Shown here: positions 46,944 to 58,735 of the stretch, one piece after another
Layout: each line of letters opens with the position of its first letter
Position numbering within the stretch: position 1 is the stretch's first letter
From: Chinchilla lanigera
Taxonomy: Eukaryota; Chordata; Mammalia; Rodentia; Chinchillidae
Assembly: GCF_000276665.1 (NCBI RefSeq)
Contig: NW_004955427.1
Location: 5,435,249 to 5,499,248 of the forward strand
Length of the DNA: 64,000 nt
Direction: 5' to 3'
Notes under the pieces: generated by a model
What the model was told of the DNA's origin: nothing
Databases searched by the model: none
The model's input: only the letters and a program-made list of their open reading frames with translations
Program-made: the position numbers and the translations under genes

Positions 46944-47107
46944 GTTTTTTTTTTTGTTTGTTTGCTTTTTTGAGAAAGGGTTTCACTGTGCAGTTCAGGC
47001 TGGCCTTGAGCTATCTTTGTAGCTCAGGCTGGTCTCTAACTCTGAGCAATCCTCCTGCCTCAGCCTCCCAAGTGCTGGAATTACAGGCATGCAACACCAC
47101 ACCTGGC
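46944..47107 (-). mobile_element. B1-type SINE, antisense
   Basis: T-rich left end, GTTCAGGCTGGCCTTGAGC, GTAGCTCAGGCTGGTCTC, and CCTCCCAAGTGCTGG. Flanks TCCTCTAAAT (46934-46943) and TCCTCTGAAT (47108-47117). Confidence 0.92.
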
Positions 47108-47117
47108 TCCTCTGAAT

Positions 47118-48441
47118 TTCTTAGTAATAAAGGATGTAAGGCTCTGAGAAGAGGACAAATGGAGTAGGATAGAAGGAATAGAGAAGGTAGGAAGAAGATA
47201 AAAGCATCACAATGTATATACTGCACTTGAGGAAGACCGTGGTTTTAGAACACGGAGTTACTCAGCTGTCTATAGTGCTCACCGGCTGTTCATGTTTCTT
47301 TGTCTCCAGTCTCAGCACAAACCAAACCCTTAGACATATCCTGAGTCCCTAAATTAGCTGAGTTGATACAGTAAATTAAAGGCAGAAAACTGACTCGAAA
47401 AAACATATTCAAAAGTTTCAAACACTATTTTTAGGCAAAACAGCTCCATCACTGGTCTTTCAAAAAACACATCACACTGAGCCATTTCTTTTCTCTTTGA
47501 AATGGGCCACCATTTCACTTGTAAAATGAGCCACTATGTATCTCACTACCTACAGGTGAGCTAGGGCTTTTCTCTTATAAATTAAGTCCAAATTTTCCAT
47601 ATATTCTCAAATTTCACGGATTTCTACTGCCAAAAACACATAAACATGCCCATATCTCTGTGTCTGCCTGTCTTTATGAGGGGCGGACACTCTGGCACTT
47701 TACTTCTTTGCATGTGTACTATTAACATTGTGTCCCATAAATTAACTTATGCCTTTAAAAATACAAAACAATCAAGATGAAACAAATCAGACAAACCTTG
47801 GCTTAATCTGAAAATACATTTCACAAAACAACTTTCAAAAACAACACAGGTTTTGAAAATTAAAGGTGGGCAAGGTGGTCTCCAAGATTTAGACTTAGTA
47901 ATTCATTCTTCTCTAAGTTTCACTATTACAACTAAACACATGCCAGGTCCTCTTGAAAGGTATTACTCAGGGTTCTCATCCAAAAAAAAAAAACAAAACA
48001 AAACAAAAAAAAAAACCAGAACTGATAGAATTATGTAATTACAAAAAGTCATTCATTACACTGGCTCCTAGAATCAGAGGATGGCTGTCCGTAGAGCTGG
48101 TTGAAATTGGTGAGTCTTCAGTTCAGGAGCCTCACTTCACAGAACCTGGGAAAGTTCAGAGATGTAGCCCACACCTAAGACAAAGGAGAAAGCTTTCTGC
48201 AGCACATCGGGCTAAAGTGAGACTTTAAAGACTAGAGAGTCTGGAGTTGATTTTATCTGGTGATGCTCTATGTTGGACAGTGCCATCCATGGAGGCAGGT
48301 TTCCCCACTCAGTTTGCAGAGCTACACAACAGTCTACCCCAGTAACACTTCACACACGCCCATGAGAACCCCAGCTTTAGACACCCCTCAATTCAGCATA
48401 ATTATGACCAAGACTGACCACTGTACTAAGAATATTAGTCA
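47118..48441. other. Unique DNA
   Basis: A-rich simple run at 47982-48016 (AAAAC-like). A weak MIR-like piece may lie near 48120-48190. No gene. Confidence 0.45.
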
Positions 48442-48634
48442 CTCATTCAGCATTTGGGTTTAATTGATAATAACGTCTTACACGTTCATATTCATTTGTT
48501 ACATACCACATTCATTCATCCATTCACAGAAATTCATTCAGCATTCATTCATACTATGAATATCACTAATTCATTCATTAATTTATTCATTCAGTCAGCA
48601 TTTGCTTTTAATTGTTAATAACATCTTATATAGT
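48442..48634 (+). repeat. (CATT)n-like array flanked by a duplicated 45-bp segment
   Basis: 48442-48486 and 48586-48634 share TTCAG...CAGCATTTG..TTTAATTG.TAATAAC.TCTTA. The interval (48487-48585) is rich in ATTCATTC units. Confidence 0.85.
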
Positions 48635-48889
48635 TACTTTAACAGAGCGAATGCTACATTTCCAACATACTTTTCCCACATAAAATATATAGAAAAACAA
48701 CTCCAAGAAACTGATATAGAAGTAAATGATTTCATTTAAGAGCTTAATAATATTATAAATGTGCCAATACTTTTTCAATAAATCTATTAAAAGGAATATT
48801 TTAACTGTTTCATTGGCTCAGACATTATTTTGTACTTTATGTTTGTTATTATCCAAATGTTATATTTCTTTCTTATGACTCTTATTTTA
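48635..48889. other. AT-rich unique DNA
   Basis: Nothing recognised. Confidence 0.5.
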
Positions 48890-49190
48890 TTTTATGTTGC
48901 TGTAATTATCGATCTGAGACTGGATTTTTACAAAGAGGAGTGGTTTATTTGGCTCGGAGTTGTGCCGACTGTAAAGTCCAAATAGCACAGTTCTGGCGAA
49001 GACCTCTGTGGGCCTCACAGGCGTGGTGACGGGATCGCGTGGTTATTGGGGTAAAAGCAAAAGCGATCAAACATGCGCTGTGTGAGTGCATTACACCAGT
49101 GCGTGGTTGTGTATGTAATCTAGGCCTGCGGGACAACACCAGTCCCTCAAAACCAACTGCTGATTCGCAACAGGAGCACTAATCCTTGCT
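48890..49190 (-). mobile_element. Possible LTR fragment, antisense, CpG-bearing
   Basis: TTGCTGTAATTATCGATCTGAG then AGTGGTTTATTTGGCTC reads like the inverse of a MaLR-type LTR 3' end. CpGs such as GGATCGCGTGG are unusually common. Low certainty. Confidence 0.35.
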
Positions 49191-49827
49191 ACCTTCCCAC
49201 GACACATACTCACCATTCCCAGCAATCCGCAACTTTAAATGCCCCGTAAATTTCTAGTACTGCTCTACGTGATCTAAACTTGTAGCACACACACTTTGGG
49301 AGACTGCTCTGTCTTATCCACAGCAACGACTTCTAAATGATTTGTGATTTTTTGATGATACTGTGAATGGGACGTTTTTCCTCTTTTTACTTCAAACTCA
49401 TGGAAGTTATTAGAGAGAAAAGATTATGTTTAGTTAGCTACTTAACCTAATTAACTCAATAATGTAATATTTTATTATGTTTATAATAACAGAATCTCCA
49501 AATATATTTGGTTAATAACTGCTTTTAAAGATACATTTGCTAATTATTTTATTTTCTCAACAAATGTTATTATCTAGAAATTAGCATGTACTGTAGTGCT
49601 AAAATATAGTGCTGATTATGAACGTCTTCTCTTGTTCCTGCACTTTAATACTGTATCTTTACAATTTTTTCCCATTGATACATCCTTTGTGAGTTGCTTT
49701 TTATTATATTTACCCATATTTATATGTTTACTTTTGAATTACTTATTTTATTATAAGAGTAGAAAAATGTTATAGATGATTAAATTATAATGAGCAGCAT
49801 CCATCTCAGTTTAAGAAGGGCTGATTT
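49191..49827. other. Unique DNA
   Basis: Nothing recognised. Confidence 0.5.
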
Positions 49828-49840
49828 TATCAGGTGATTT

Positions 49841-49930
49841 TTTTTTTTATCTTTTTGAGACAGGATCTCACTATGTAGTTCAGACTGACCTTGAGCTCAC
49901 TTTGTAGCCCAGGCTGATCTCAAACTCACA
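49841..49930 (-). mobile_element. B1-type SINE, 5' truncated, antisense
   Basis: TTTTTGAGACAGGATCTCAC...CCAGGCTGATCTCAAACTC. Only the 3' half. Target duplication TATCAGGTGATTT (49828-49840) against TATCAGGAGATTT (49931-49943), 12/13. Confidence 0.9.
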
Positions 49931-49943
49931 TATCAGGAGATTT

Positions 49944-50828
49944 TAATATATATAACGATAAATCTTTACATTTTTGATGTGTACCTTGTTATATTAATGT
50001 TACTTGATGCTATTACTTTAGATTTCTGAAACAAATGCTACTTTTCCTATAGTATTTAATAGCAACTGGCCAGAATATCTATCATATTCACCATGAAGTG
50101 GTGTTATATTAATAAGTAAGATAGTGTTCATATATTGATATACCTACATTATTGTCAAAAGACATTAAAATATAGTTTCAGGATATAGTACCCCTGAAGA
50201 TGCTTATAAGCTCATATTTACCACCACAATACGTACTTTCGGGGGCTTATCTCAACCTAGTTATGCTAAGAAAATGAGACATTGGTGCAGTTCTGAAAAG
50301 TTGTGCTGATATCCACGTACAGTACTTTGTAATTCCGGCTTAGATCTTTCATCAAGAGCTTGAATCTGTTCCCACCTTACGGATCGGAGGTAACCTGGCT
50401 TTGACCAACAGAACGTGGATGATACAGATGTGTCCTGGTTTTGAGTTCAGACGTTTTGCCTGTGGAGAACCACGCGCTTCCCACGTGAACAAAGCCAAAG
50501 AGGCCTTCTGTGTAATATACAGGTTGATGGCCTGGTGGCTCTAATTGCCAAATGAGGCATAGCCAGATGGCAAAAGAATAATGTGGCCTCCTAGATCAGC
50601 CATATGTCCTCCCAGTTCCCCAGGCACAGCGGCACGCCTGCTCAGAGAAACAGACTTAGTCACCGACACGTAAGTCATAGTAAGTGGCTGTCTTAGGTCA
50701 CTAAATTTGGAGGCAGAGTATGAGATGGTGAATAGATGAATGATGCAAGAAACTGTCTTACTATTCACCTAAGCACTTGTCGCCTCCTGATATGACTAAT
50801 TATTAACTTATTAATACATTAAGCACTT
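49944..50828. other. Unique DNA
   Basis: Nothing recognised. Confidence 0.5.
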
Positions 50829-50843
50829 AAAATGAAGATTATG

Positions 50844-50960
50844 GGATTTTTTTTTTTTTTTTTTTTTTTCTTCTTTTTTTTTTTTTTCCGGTACCGGGAA
50901 TCAAACTCACAAGTCGCGCTTGCTAGGCAGGCGCTGTGCTGCTGAGCTAAATCCCCTGCC
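50844..50960 (-). mobile_element. ID SINE with long T tract
   Basis: Antisense ID after about 40 T-rich bases. Target duplication AAATGAAGATTATG (50830-50843) against AAATGGAGATTATG (50961-50974), 13/14. Confidence 0.93.
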
Positions 50961-50974
50961 AAATGGAGATTATG

Positions 50975-51537
50975 AAAGGAGCAATTTTAGCTTTTTCATT
51001 GACTTACCCAGAGTCTAGACACTGATAAATGTTTATAACTTTTTATACCAATATGCGTTTATACTTCTTTATTTCCTTTTATGAGAAAGTACATTAAAAT
51101 AGTTATTAAGAATTATATTTGGCCTCAGTGTTTTTAAATATTTGCATCTGATACTGGTGTTTTCTGATATTGCTGTCTTACCAATGTCTTTCTTCTATGT
51201 ATGTGATTTTTAAAAATTAAGTTTCACAACATTACTAAAATATAAGTGTTCCAAAGGGAATTTTGTAGAAGTGAAATATAAATATCCATAATAAATACAT
51301 GTAAATTACTCAGTCTATTAAAACCTGAAGAACTTTGGAATGTATATAAATGCAAATGGATAAAATACATACGAAGAAAACAACAAATATTTTGGAAATG
51401 AAAAGGCTAAAATACACATATGGTAGTTGTAAAATTTTGCAACAGAAACATTAAACTTAAAGTAAACTGTTTGAAGTAGTCCAAAAGGACTACTGGATTT
51501 TAGGAAGAGTATAAAATACAATGGAAATATGTGGAAT
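50975..51537. other. AT-rich unique DNA
   Basis: Nothing recognised. Confidence 0.5.
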
Positions 51538-51553
51538 TCATGAACATTTTTGG

Positions 51554-51643
51554 TTTTTTTTTGGGTTTTTGGTACCCAGAATTGAACTCATGATATTACG
51601 CTTGCCAGGCAGGTGCCATGTTGCTGAGTTATATCCCCAGCCC
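51554..51643 (-). mobile_element. ID SINE
   Basis: Antisense ID. Target duplication TCATGAACATTTTTGG (51538-51553) against TCGTGAACATTTTTGG (51644-51659), 15/16. Confidence 0.93.
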
Positions 51644-51747
51644 TCGTGAACATTTTTGGACACATCATAATATTGTTATATAAAGCACAGTATTTATGGA
51701 TATATTATGTTGTCTGAAATAAGAAGGAACAACAATGTTAATTTTCT

Positions 51748-51855
51748 TTCGTTTGTTTGTTTGTTTGTTTGTTTGTTTTCTGGTACCCAGAATCTAATGC
51801 AAGACCTCGTGCTTGCCAGGCAGGCGCTGTGCCACTGAGCTAAATCCCCAGCCCT
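51748..51855 (-). mobile_element. ID SINE with (GTTT)n tail
   Basis: Antisense ID. The tail has turned into about six GTTT units. Target duplication CAACAATGTTAATTTTCT at 51730-51747 and 51856-51873, 18/18. Confidence 0.95.
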
Positions 51856-51873
51856 CAACAATGTTAATTTTCT

Positions 51874-52216
51874 AAATAATTTTTATAACTATCACCAAAA
51901 TAAATGTAAAATTAATATACTTCAAATATATATGGACTTTTGAAATGATATTACCTAAAGATAAAAGTAGGGCCCATAGTTTTCAATAACACTATGAAGA
52001 CAAGAAAATGTTACAAAAAGTAATTAAGCACAGATACAGTGCATAGAAATAGAACAAATAAAAAACTCAAGAAATAGAATAAAAAAGAAAACAAATCATG
52101 AGAAACAAATGAAATCAAATGATCCACAAAGAGTGTGCAAAAAAACATAAAATGTGATAAAAACATACATTAAAAACTTCTTAAACTTTTTATATATTAA
52201 ATAAAAATAATAAATT
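51874..52216. other. AT-rich unique DNA
   Basis: Nothing recognised. Confidence 0.5.
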
Positions 52217-52360
52217 CTGCTGAGTGTGGTGGCATATGCCTGTAATTCTAGCACTGGGGAGGCTGAAGCAGGAGGATTACTATGCGTTTGAGGCCAGTCT
52301 GGCTTACCTAGTAAGTTCAAGAACAGCCTGCTCTACAATGTGAAACCCAGTCTAAAAATA
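52217..52360 (+). mobile_element. B1-type SINE with internal duplication
   Basis: TGCTGAGTGTGGTGGCATATG...CTGTAATTCTAGCACTGG...GAGGCCAGTCTGGC then AAGAACAGCCTGCTCTAC. Diverged. Confidence 0.85.
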
Positions 52361-53489
52361 ACAACAACAATAATACTTTTACTAATAATACATTATTCAA
52401 ATGCAGCATCCCACTGGATAACTAAGATAATAAATAATTTAAAAAACAAAAATAGTTCAGAAAACTTAGAGCAGTAAAACATGTTAAGAAGCTAGGGAAA
52501 AATAACACGAAGTACAAATCTGGAAAATAAGTCTTCCAACAGTTACAATTATAGTACATATTTCTCAAAGAGAAACTCGAGGACGAGTATGAGAAAAAGC
52601 ACAAGCACGTGGAAGATATGAGTAGGAAATATGGTATAACTGTCTAAATCAAATGTATTTCAAAATCAGAGGATGATTATGCTTAAAAAGATGCAAAGAA
52701 AGTTGACTTGTATTAAATTATAAGACATGCTTTCTACATGTAGCCAAAACTGAATAAATTAGAGAAATAAATTTTAAGTATATCATTCACTAAGTGATAG
52801 CAACAACCAATTCAACAACAAATGATCTTTCAAAGCTGCTCATAATGACACAGGGGACCAAACTGCTTTATATGAGATTGCCGTAATATTTTAGGCAATA
52901 GGTTAAGTTTGTGTTATTAGAATTGCTTCAGCACACAGAACGTGTCTCTCGTTACATTTTGATCTCAGCATATTTCTTATAAACTTGCAGAGAAAAACGT
53001 TTTTCAAAACATACATTCAACTTTTTATCATATATGTAAATTTAATTAGCCTTTATACGATAAATTAAATATACCAGTATCAGCTGTGTAGTGTTCATCC
53101 CTAAAATTCAAAAGTGATCAAATTAGGAAAATCATTACCTACAAAATTATATTAAAATACATTAAAGATATATTTGATCAAATCACCATCCATTCCTGGC
53201 ACAACAATAAAACCAGAAAAAAGGACATTTCTGTGCTGTAACAAAATTAAACTTACATCAAGTCCAAAGCATTAGTCATGACAGCTTGGTGGCAGAATAC
53301 TGATGACAATATATTTCTTTTGAAATTGAAAAACAGTACTTATGATGCTCACCATCATCCTAAATCAATGTTATAAATATAAAATCTTAAAATAAACTTA
53401 AAAGTTAAGGAAAAATTTTCTGTCGATCATGTAATTTCCCAACAAAAAAGCTTGATAAAGAGACTTTTAAAATACTTTAAATTCTATTT
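52361..53489. other. AT-rich unique DNA
   Basis: Nothing recognised beyond an (AAC/AAT)n-like run at 52360-52392. Confidence 0.45.
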
Positions 53490-54877
53490 GATTAGTTCAC
53501 GTGTGCAGTACACGAACTTTACATTCATCAAAGGATAGGACAGGCAATGAACACATCTTGACTGCTTCTCGTCCCCTTCCCCACCACTCAGCTTTCTGCC
53601 TCTGTCGCTAGCTGCCTTCTCCATGCTTTCATTGTCATCCTTATTATTATTTTCAGTCCACGTCTGTGACATACAATCTTTACATTCACCGTGGGCATGT
53701 GACACACACGCACAAACACACAGTGCCTTTTAAATGTTTTTACCCCAACTTCCTTCCTTCACCTCTCTCAGCCTCGATCTCTTGGAACCCTTCCCTTTTG
53801 AAAATGATCTGTCAGCTCATTCCTTTATCCATTTTTTATTTTGCTCTTTGTTTGTACTTGGCAGTACTCAAGCAAGGGAAACCAGACGACAATTAAGATT
53901 GTACATCTGATTTATTTCACTTAAAATTATGTTTCCCAGTTGTATCAATTTTTCTACAAATATCTCAAGTTGATGCTTCTTTACAGGTGAACTGTTTTCT
54001 ATTACAGGCAGCTAGCATATTTGCTTTATCCATTAATCTGTTGATAGACATACAGACTATATTCAAGACTCAACTCTTGTGAATTGTGCTGTTATAAATG
54101 TTGGTATGCATGTATCATTACATCTTTAAGTCTTTGAAGACAAACTTGTACAATTTTACATTTCCACCCAAAATATAGATGTGTTCCTTTTCCGCACACC
54201 CTCCCTTAGCACTTATTATTGTTTGATTTCTTCGTGTTGGCCATTCTTTCTCGCAGAAGATAAAAACTCACTATTGTTTTAATTTGTAGTTTTCTAATGG
54301 CAAGAGATGTTAAACATTTTTTCACATGTTTAGTGACCATTTGTAGTTCCTCTGAGAAGTGTCTATGCATTCCATTGTCCCAGGTTTTCATAGGGTCTTT
54401 TATTTTGGTTGGTCTAACTTTTTGAGTTCTTTATAAAGTCTAAATATCAGTCTTTTGCCTAAAAAATACTTTGAATTTATTTTCCCATTTTTTAGGTCAT
54501 CTCTTCAGTTTAGTAATCACTTCCTTCACTGTGTTTTGAATTTTATATTCTCCCATTTGTTGCCTTTTGTTTTTATTGCTTGTACAACTGAGATTCTGTT
54601 CAGAAAGTCCTTACCTACCCTTATGACTTCAAGTGTTTCACCTATTTTATCTTCCAGTGGGTTTACTGTTTATATTGTAGTATTTAGATATTTGATCCAT
54701 TTTTCTTTTAGTTCAATTGCAGTGTCGAGCTTCAGATATGGGTCCAGCTTCAATCTTCTGAACATAGGTAACCAATTTTCCCAGCACCATTTGTGAATAG
54801 TCTATCTGTTCTCCAAAATATGTTTTGACCCCTTTATCAAAGACCAAATTGCTGAATGTGTCTGTGGATATAAGAGT
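53490..54877 (-). mobile_element. L1 3' third, antisense
   Basis: 3' UTR (53490-53800, with a 160-bp-spaced internal repeat of TTTACATTCA-containing segments at about 53520 and 53680), then ORF2 end. Plus-strand landmarks: TTGTGAATTGTGCTGTTATAAATG near 54078, TTTTTTCACATGTTTAGTGACC near 54317, AATTTTCCCAGCACCATTTGTG near 54774. It ends within ORF2 at about 54877, next to an inverted ORF2 5' segment. Confidence 0.9.
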
Positions 54878-55059
54878 CTTTTTTCTTCTTCTTTTTTTCT
54901 TTCTTTCTTTTTTTTTTTTTGAGACGGGATCTTGCTATGCACATCAGGCTGGGCTTGAGCTCCCTTTATAGTCTAGGCTGGCCTCAAACTCACAACATTC
55001 CTCCTGCTTCAGCCTCCCAAGTGCTGGGATTACAGGCGTGTGCCACCATGCACTGCTTA
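54878..55059 (-). mobile_element. B1-type SINE inserted in the L1
   Basis: A T-rich left end then GAGACGGGATCTTGC...AAGTGCTGGGATTACAGGCG. Target duplication TCTGTGGATATAAGAGT (54861-54877) against TCTGTGGAAATGAGAGT (55060-55076), 15/17, shows insertion at the L1 inversion junction. Confidence 0.9.
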
Positions 55060-55076
55060 TCTGTGGAAATGAGAGT

Positions 55077-55233
55077 GCAATGTTAGAAAATAATCAATAC
55101 CTCTCAATAATATCTCTCAAGGTTAATGGCCTCAACTCCACAAACAAAAGACACAGGTTGGCAGATTATCCCAAAAAATGGAATGAAACAATTTATGGCA
55201 TTCAAGAAACTTATCCAATGCAAGGAGATATGT

Positions 55234-55235
<2 letters not shown>
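55077..55235 (+). mobile_element. Inverted L1 segment, start of ORF2
   Basis: Translates as the N-terminal end of L1 ORF2 (endonuclease): an ISLKVNGLNS segment, then KRHRLADYPKKW and IQETY. Orientation is opposite to 53490-54877, the arrangement produced by twin priming. Confidence 0.85.
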
Positions 55236-55269
<34 letters not shown>

Positions 55270-55270
55270 A
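55229..55270. repeat. (TG)n microsatellite
   Basis: About 16 TG units, ending GCGCATGC. Confidence 0.95.
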
Positions 55271-56275
55271 TGCCTGCATGCAGTGAGAGTTGAAGTCAAG
55301 TAGAATGAAGAGAGATTATAGTTAATATGAAGATCTTTTTACTTAAATTCTTCTTTCTAGCAATGTATTTGTGACTCTACTTGTCCACATGTATTTTTCA
55401 CCTCTTCTGCCATTTAATTTAAGTAGTTTGGACCTTGTCACTGATTTGTGAGGAAAGAATTGATATGTTTATAACAGTGTTGACAAATCTGATCATACAT
55501 TACTTACGTGAAAAAAATTGCATTGCACTTTGACTATTTAACCAGCAATCTTTCCACCCTATGCTATTTTGTTGCTATTTTGTTTGCAGTGTGGAAGAAG
55601 GAGAAGCAGGGATGGAAGATGGGTAAAAGAGGAGTGTGGGAGGAGAGGTACATAGAACTAATAATAAATTAAAAACTATATCAGCATCAGACTTTCATAG
55701 TTAGAACAACAATTTAATGTTGAATTTTAAGAAAACATTTCTGGGGGCAGCGGTAGAAAGGTAGAGAAGTGAGCTGTGATTAGGGATGCAGTAATACTGC
55801 CAGGCCGGCAAAAAATTTGGTTTATTTGTGCGCCTGCAATGTGAAAAGAGATGAGAGAAGACAGAGGGGTCAGTTAAAATAAAGAAAACTCTGATAAAAC
55901 AGAAAGTTCATATGAGAGAAGATGAGAATGTCTGAGAAAGAGCAAACTACAGAGAAAAACAAATTTGAAATGAAGATTTTAAGTGTGAGGAATAAGTAAA
56001 ATATAAGAAAGTAGTATTGCTACATACACTGGAATTGAAAATAAAACTGATAGGATAGTTAATTGTGGTGTAAGTTTGAATAACAAATGCCTACATGGTT
56101 GGTTTAGCACAGTTCTGGGTGTGTCTGAAGGATTTACGGAAGAGAGAAGACCTGCGCTGGGCGTTGGGCGAGGGTGGCATCAACCCTCTAGGCTGCCAGG
56201 CTGGATGGAGTAAGAGAAAGAAAATGTCTCACTTCTGTTTCTTCTTTAGTGCTTCAGTCTTCACCATTGTCTTTG
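55271..56275. other. Unique DNA
   Basis: A purine-rich run at 55590-55660 resembles an L1 3' UTR scrap. Otherwise nothing. Confidence 0.4.
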
Positions 56276-56280
56276 GACAT

Positions 56281-56655
56281 TACTACGGTTTGTGTCTGGA
56301 TGTCCCCCAAAGCCTCATGCAGTCATGGAGCGGGCTTCTAGAGTCTATGATTGATCCATGGTCCCATGCTGGGATTATGGGTGTGAGTGCTACACCCACC
56401 CTGAGGCGGTGAGCCTGCACACAGTGCAAGGGAGGGAAAGAGGCTTGCCCTCGTTGCTCCTCCCTGTTTGCTCTTGCTGCTTTTGCTGTCTTCTGTGGCC
56501 GTGAACTGTTGCCCTCTGCCATGTTCCGCCCTGCCTTGGAGCCAGCTGAGCATGGACTGAAACCTCCACAGACTGTGAGCTAAATAAACCTTTCCTTCCT
56601 TAATTTTCAGGGTTAGATATTTTGTCCCAGCAAGGAGAGAAAAGTAACTAAGATA
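56281..56655 (+). mobile_element. Solo LTR, MaLR-like (family B), with 5-bp duplication
   Basis: 375 bp with AATAAA at about 56582 and an end AACTAAGATA. Perfect flanking duplication GACAT at 56276-56280 and 56656-56660. The 149-codon minus-strand frame here overlaps the LTR and GC-rich flank and shows no domain. Confidence 0.85.
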
Positions 56656-57043
56656 GACATCTAGGTCCAGCCTTCCAGAGCAGACTCTAGCCTTCCAACG
56701 CAGCCCCTTCGGCTTCTGAGATACTCTGCAGGTACTCTGCAGCGAGCTCCAGGCTGGGTCCTCCGCCATCCGGGACTTAGACAGCACTTTCGCATTTTTC
56801 CTCCCCTCACTCTGCAGATGGCCACTATAAGCATAACAGCAAATCCTTTATAGCTCATATATATTCTATTCTTCTAGTGCACCCTAGCTGAAACAAGTAG
56901 GGAGAGAAGAAAAGAGAGAGAATAAACAGCAATAAAATCAAAGAAAAGAAAAAAAATTAAGTAACGGAAAACAATTCTAGTAAAGGTCCAGATAACCCAG
57001 ACACAGAACTCCATGCAGGCAGCTTCCAAGCAGTTCTTTCCTT
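56656..57043. other. GC-richer then A-rich DNA
   Basis: 56660-56830 is GC-richer with several CpGs; not recognised. Confidence 0.4.
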
Positions 57044-57211
57044 TGAGCTCCCTTTGTAGTCTAGGTTGGACTCAAACTCACAACATTCCTCCTGCCTCAG
57101 CCTCCCAAGTGCTGGGATTACAGGAGTGCACCATCCATGCCTGTGGATATGAGAGTGCAATGTTAGAAAATAATCAATACTTCTCAGTAATATCTCTCAG
57201 TGTTAATGGCC
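57044..57211. mobile_element. Second copy of the B1 / L1 ORF2 junction
   Basis: 57044-57130 is antisense B1 3'-truncated, and 57138-57211 is L1 ORF2 start (sense). It corresponds to 54956-55131, including the shared junction and private bases such as TCACAACATTCCTCC. Confidence 0.85.
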
Positions 57212-57755
57212 AGGAAGTCAGTGCACATGAGGGGCTTCAGGGGGGGTGAGGGCAGGAGAGCAGGGCTGCCTGTACGTTGACTGGCGAACGCACTGCATGC
57301 CTACTTATCTGTCTGTCCAGGGAGTGTGTGGGGGTGCTTCTCTTGCCCTGGTAAGCAGCGAGAACTTCACAGGAATGCAGACTTACCCAGGGTTTGGAAG
57401 AGGGGTGATGGGGGAGGAGCCTGTATATGTGTGGTTGTCCGGACAGTCCAGCCTCTGTAGTGCTAGTTCGGCCCCTCAGGCTGTTTGTGACACTGGCCTG
57501 TGGCTGCTCCCTGGATGAGGGCTGGCTGTGGAAACAGGCCGACCCCAGCGGCAGTGCCGCTTCTCCTTTGCAGCTATCCGGATGTCTGTTTTGGTCCACA
57601 TGTATCATCTTTCTGTTAATTTTCCACTTCAGGGTGTAATCCCCTCCCCTCTTCAGAATACCTTCGTTTTCAGGGAATCTTCTCTCAACATCTGTGACAG
57701 GACTCCTTGCCTAGTTAGCCATATTGGATCTCCCCTGAAAATGTTTGTGCAGCAT
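57212..57755. other. GC-rich block, unidentified
   Basis: Several CpGs and open frames on both strands (90 codons plus, 123 minus). Because it abuts L1 ORF2-start sequence, it may be L1 5' UTR or another retroelement end, but I do not recognise it. GCCATATTGG at 57719 is YY1-like. Confidence 0.4.
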
Positions 57756-57769
57756 CTTAGCTAAATTTT

Positions 57770-57880
57770 CTTTTTTTGTTTTGTTTTTTTTTTTTTTTTC
57801 TTTCCAATACCCGGATTTGAACTCACGACCTTGAGCTTGCCAGGCAGGCACTGTGCCACTGAGCTAAATCCCCAGCCCCT
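57770..57880 (-). mobile_element. ID SINE
   Basis: Antisense ID with T-rich left end. Target duplication TTAGCTAAATTTT at 57757-57769 and 57881-57893, 13/13. Confidence 0.93.
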
Positions 57881-57893
57881 TTAGCTAAATTTT

Positions 57894-58429
57894 AAAAAAG
57901 ACAATATCAACTATATAAGATAATAAAAAAAAACCTCATTAGCAAAAGTCACTCAAAATACATAACAAATTTAATCACACATACACACACACATATTGTC
58001 ATACATATAAATAAAAATTTCATTATTGGGTAGAATACTTAAAATACATATTAAGGAGTAATGAGAATGTCCAGCATTGTGAAAGATATACTACCTCTTC
58101 TGTTCATCTATATATTAGATTTATCACGAGAATTTTGTTAGATATTAGAACTGAAAAATAACCATTATTTCCATGTAGAAATATAAAGAATCATGTAAAA
58201 GTGGTGGTGGTAAGCCTTGATTTAGTATATAATAAAACAGACTACAATTTGAGAACAATTAATTTAGTATATATAATTACTCAACTCATACTACATAACA
58301 TAAATATATTTCCTTTTTAAATTCAGGAATAGCTTGAAGCACATGCTATAAATAAAGTAGTTCTTTTAGTGAATAAAGGACAAGTGCTTCTCCCATATGC
58401 AAGAGTTTAATTTGTATTACCTTGATTGC
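57894..58429. other. AT-rich unique DNA
   Basis: Nothing recognised. Confidence 0.5.
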
Positions 58430-58735
58430 CTGGGGAGTTGAATAGAACGTTGAAGTTCACTTCTATGTGTGTCTGGGTGGGTCATGGAGGTGCCACCTTG
58501 GGCAATACGTCTGGTCCCTGGCCCCTGCCCCTCTTGGCCTGGTCAGGTTGTGCTGCCCAGCTGCCAGAAATTAAGCAGCTTTTCTTTGTCATGCCATCCC
58601 TCGGTGATGTTCCTGTCTTGGAGCCAGCTGACCATGGATAGATCCTCTGAGACCATGTGCTAAAGAAATTGCTTCTCCTTTATGTTGCAGGTGTGAGATA
58701 CTGTGTTTGTCCCAGCAATCAGGAAGTTTAATAAT
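58430..58735 (+). mobile_element. LTR, MaLR-like (family C)
   Basis: Shares its 5' half with 36097-36385 and has GGAGCCAGCTGACCATGGAT, then a TTTGTCCCAGCAATCAGG 3' end like the family B LTRs. Open frames are repeat-derived. Confidence 0.6.

Noticed and set aside
56338..56787. 149-codon open frame, minus strand
   Set aside because: Mostly antisense to an LTR; no domain.
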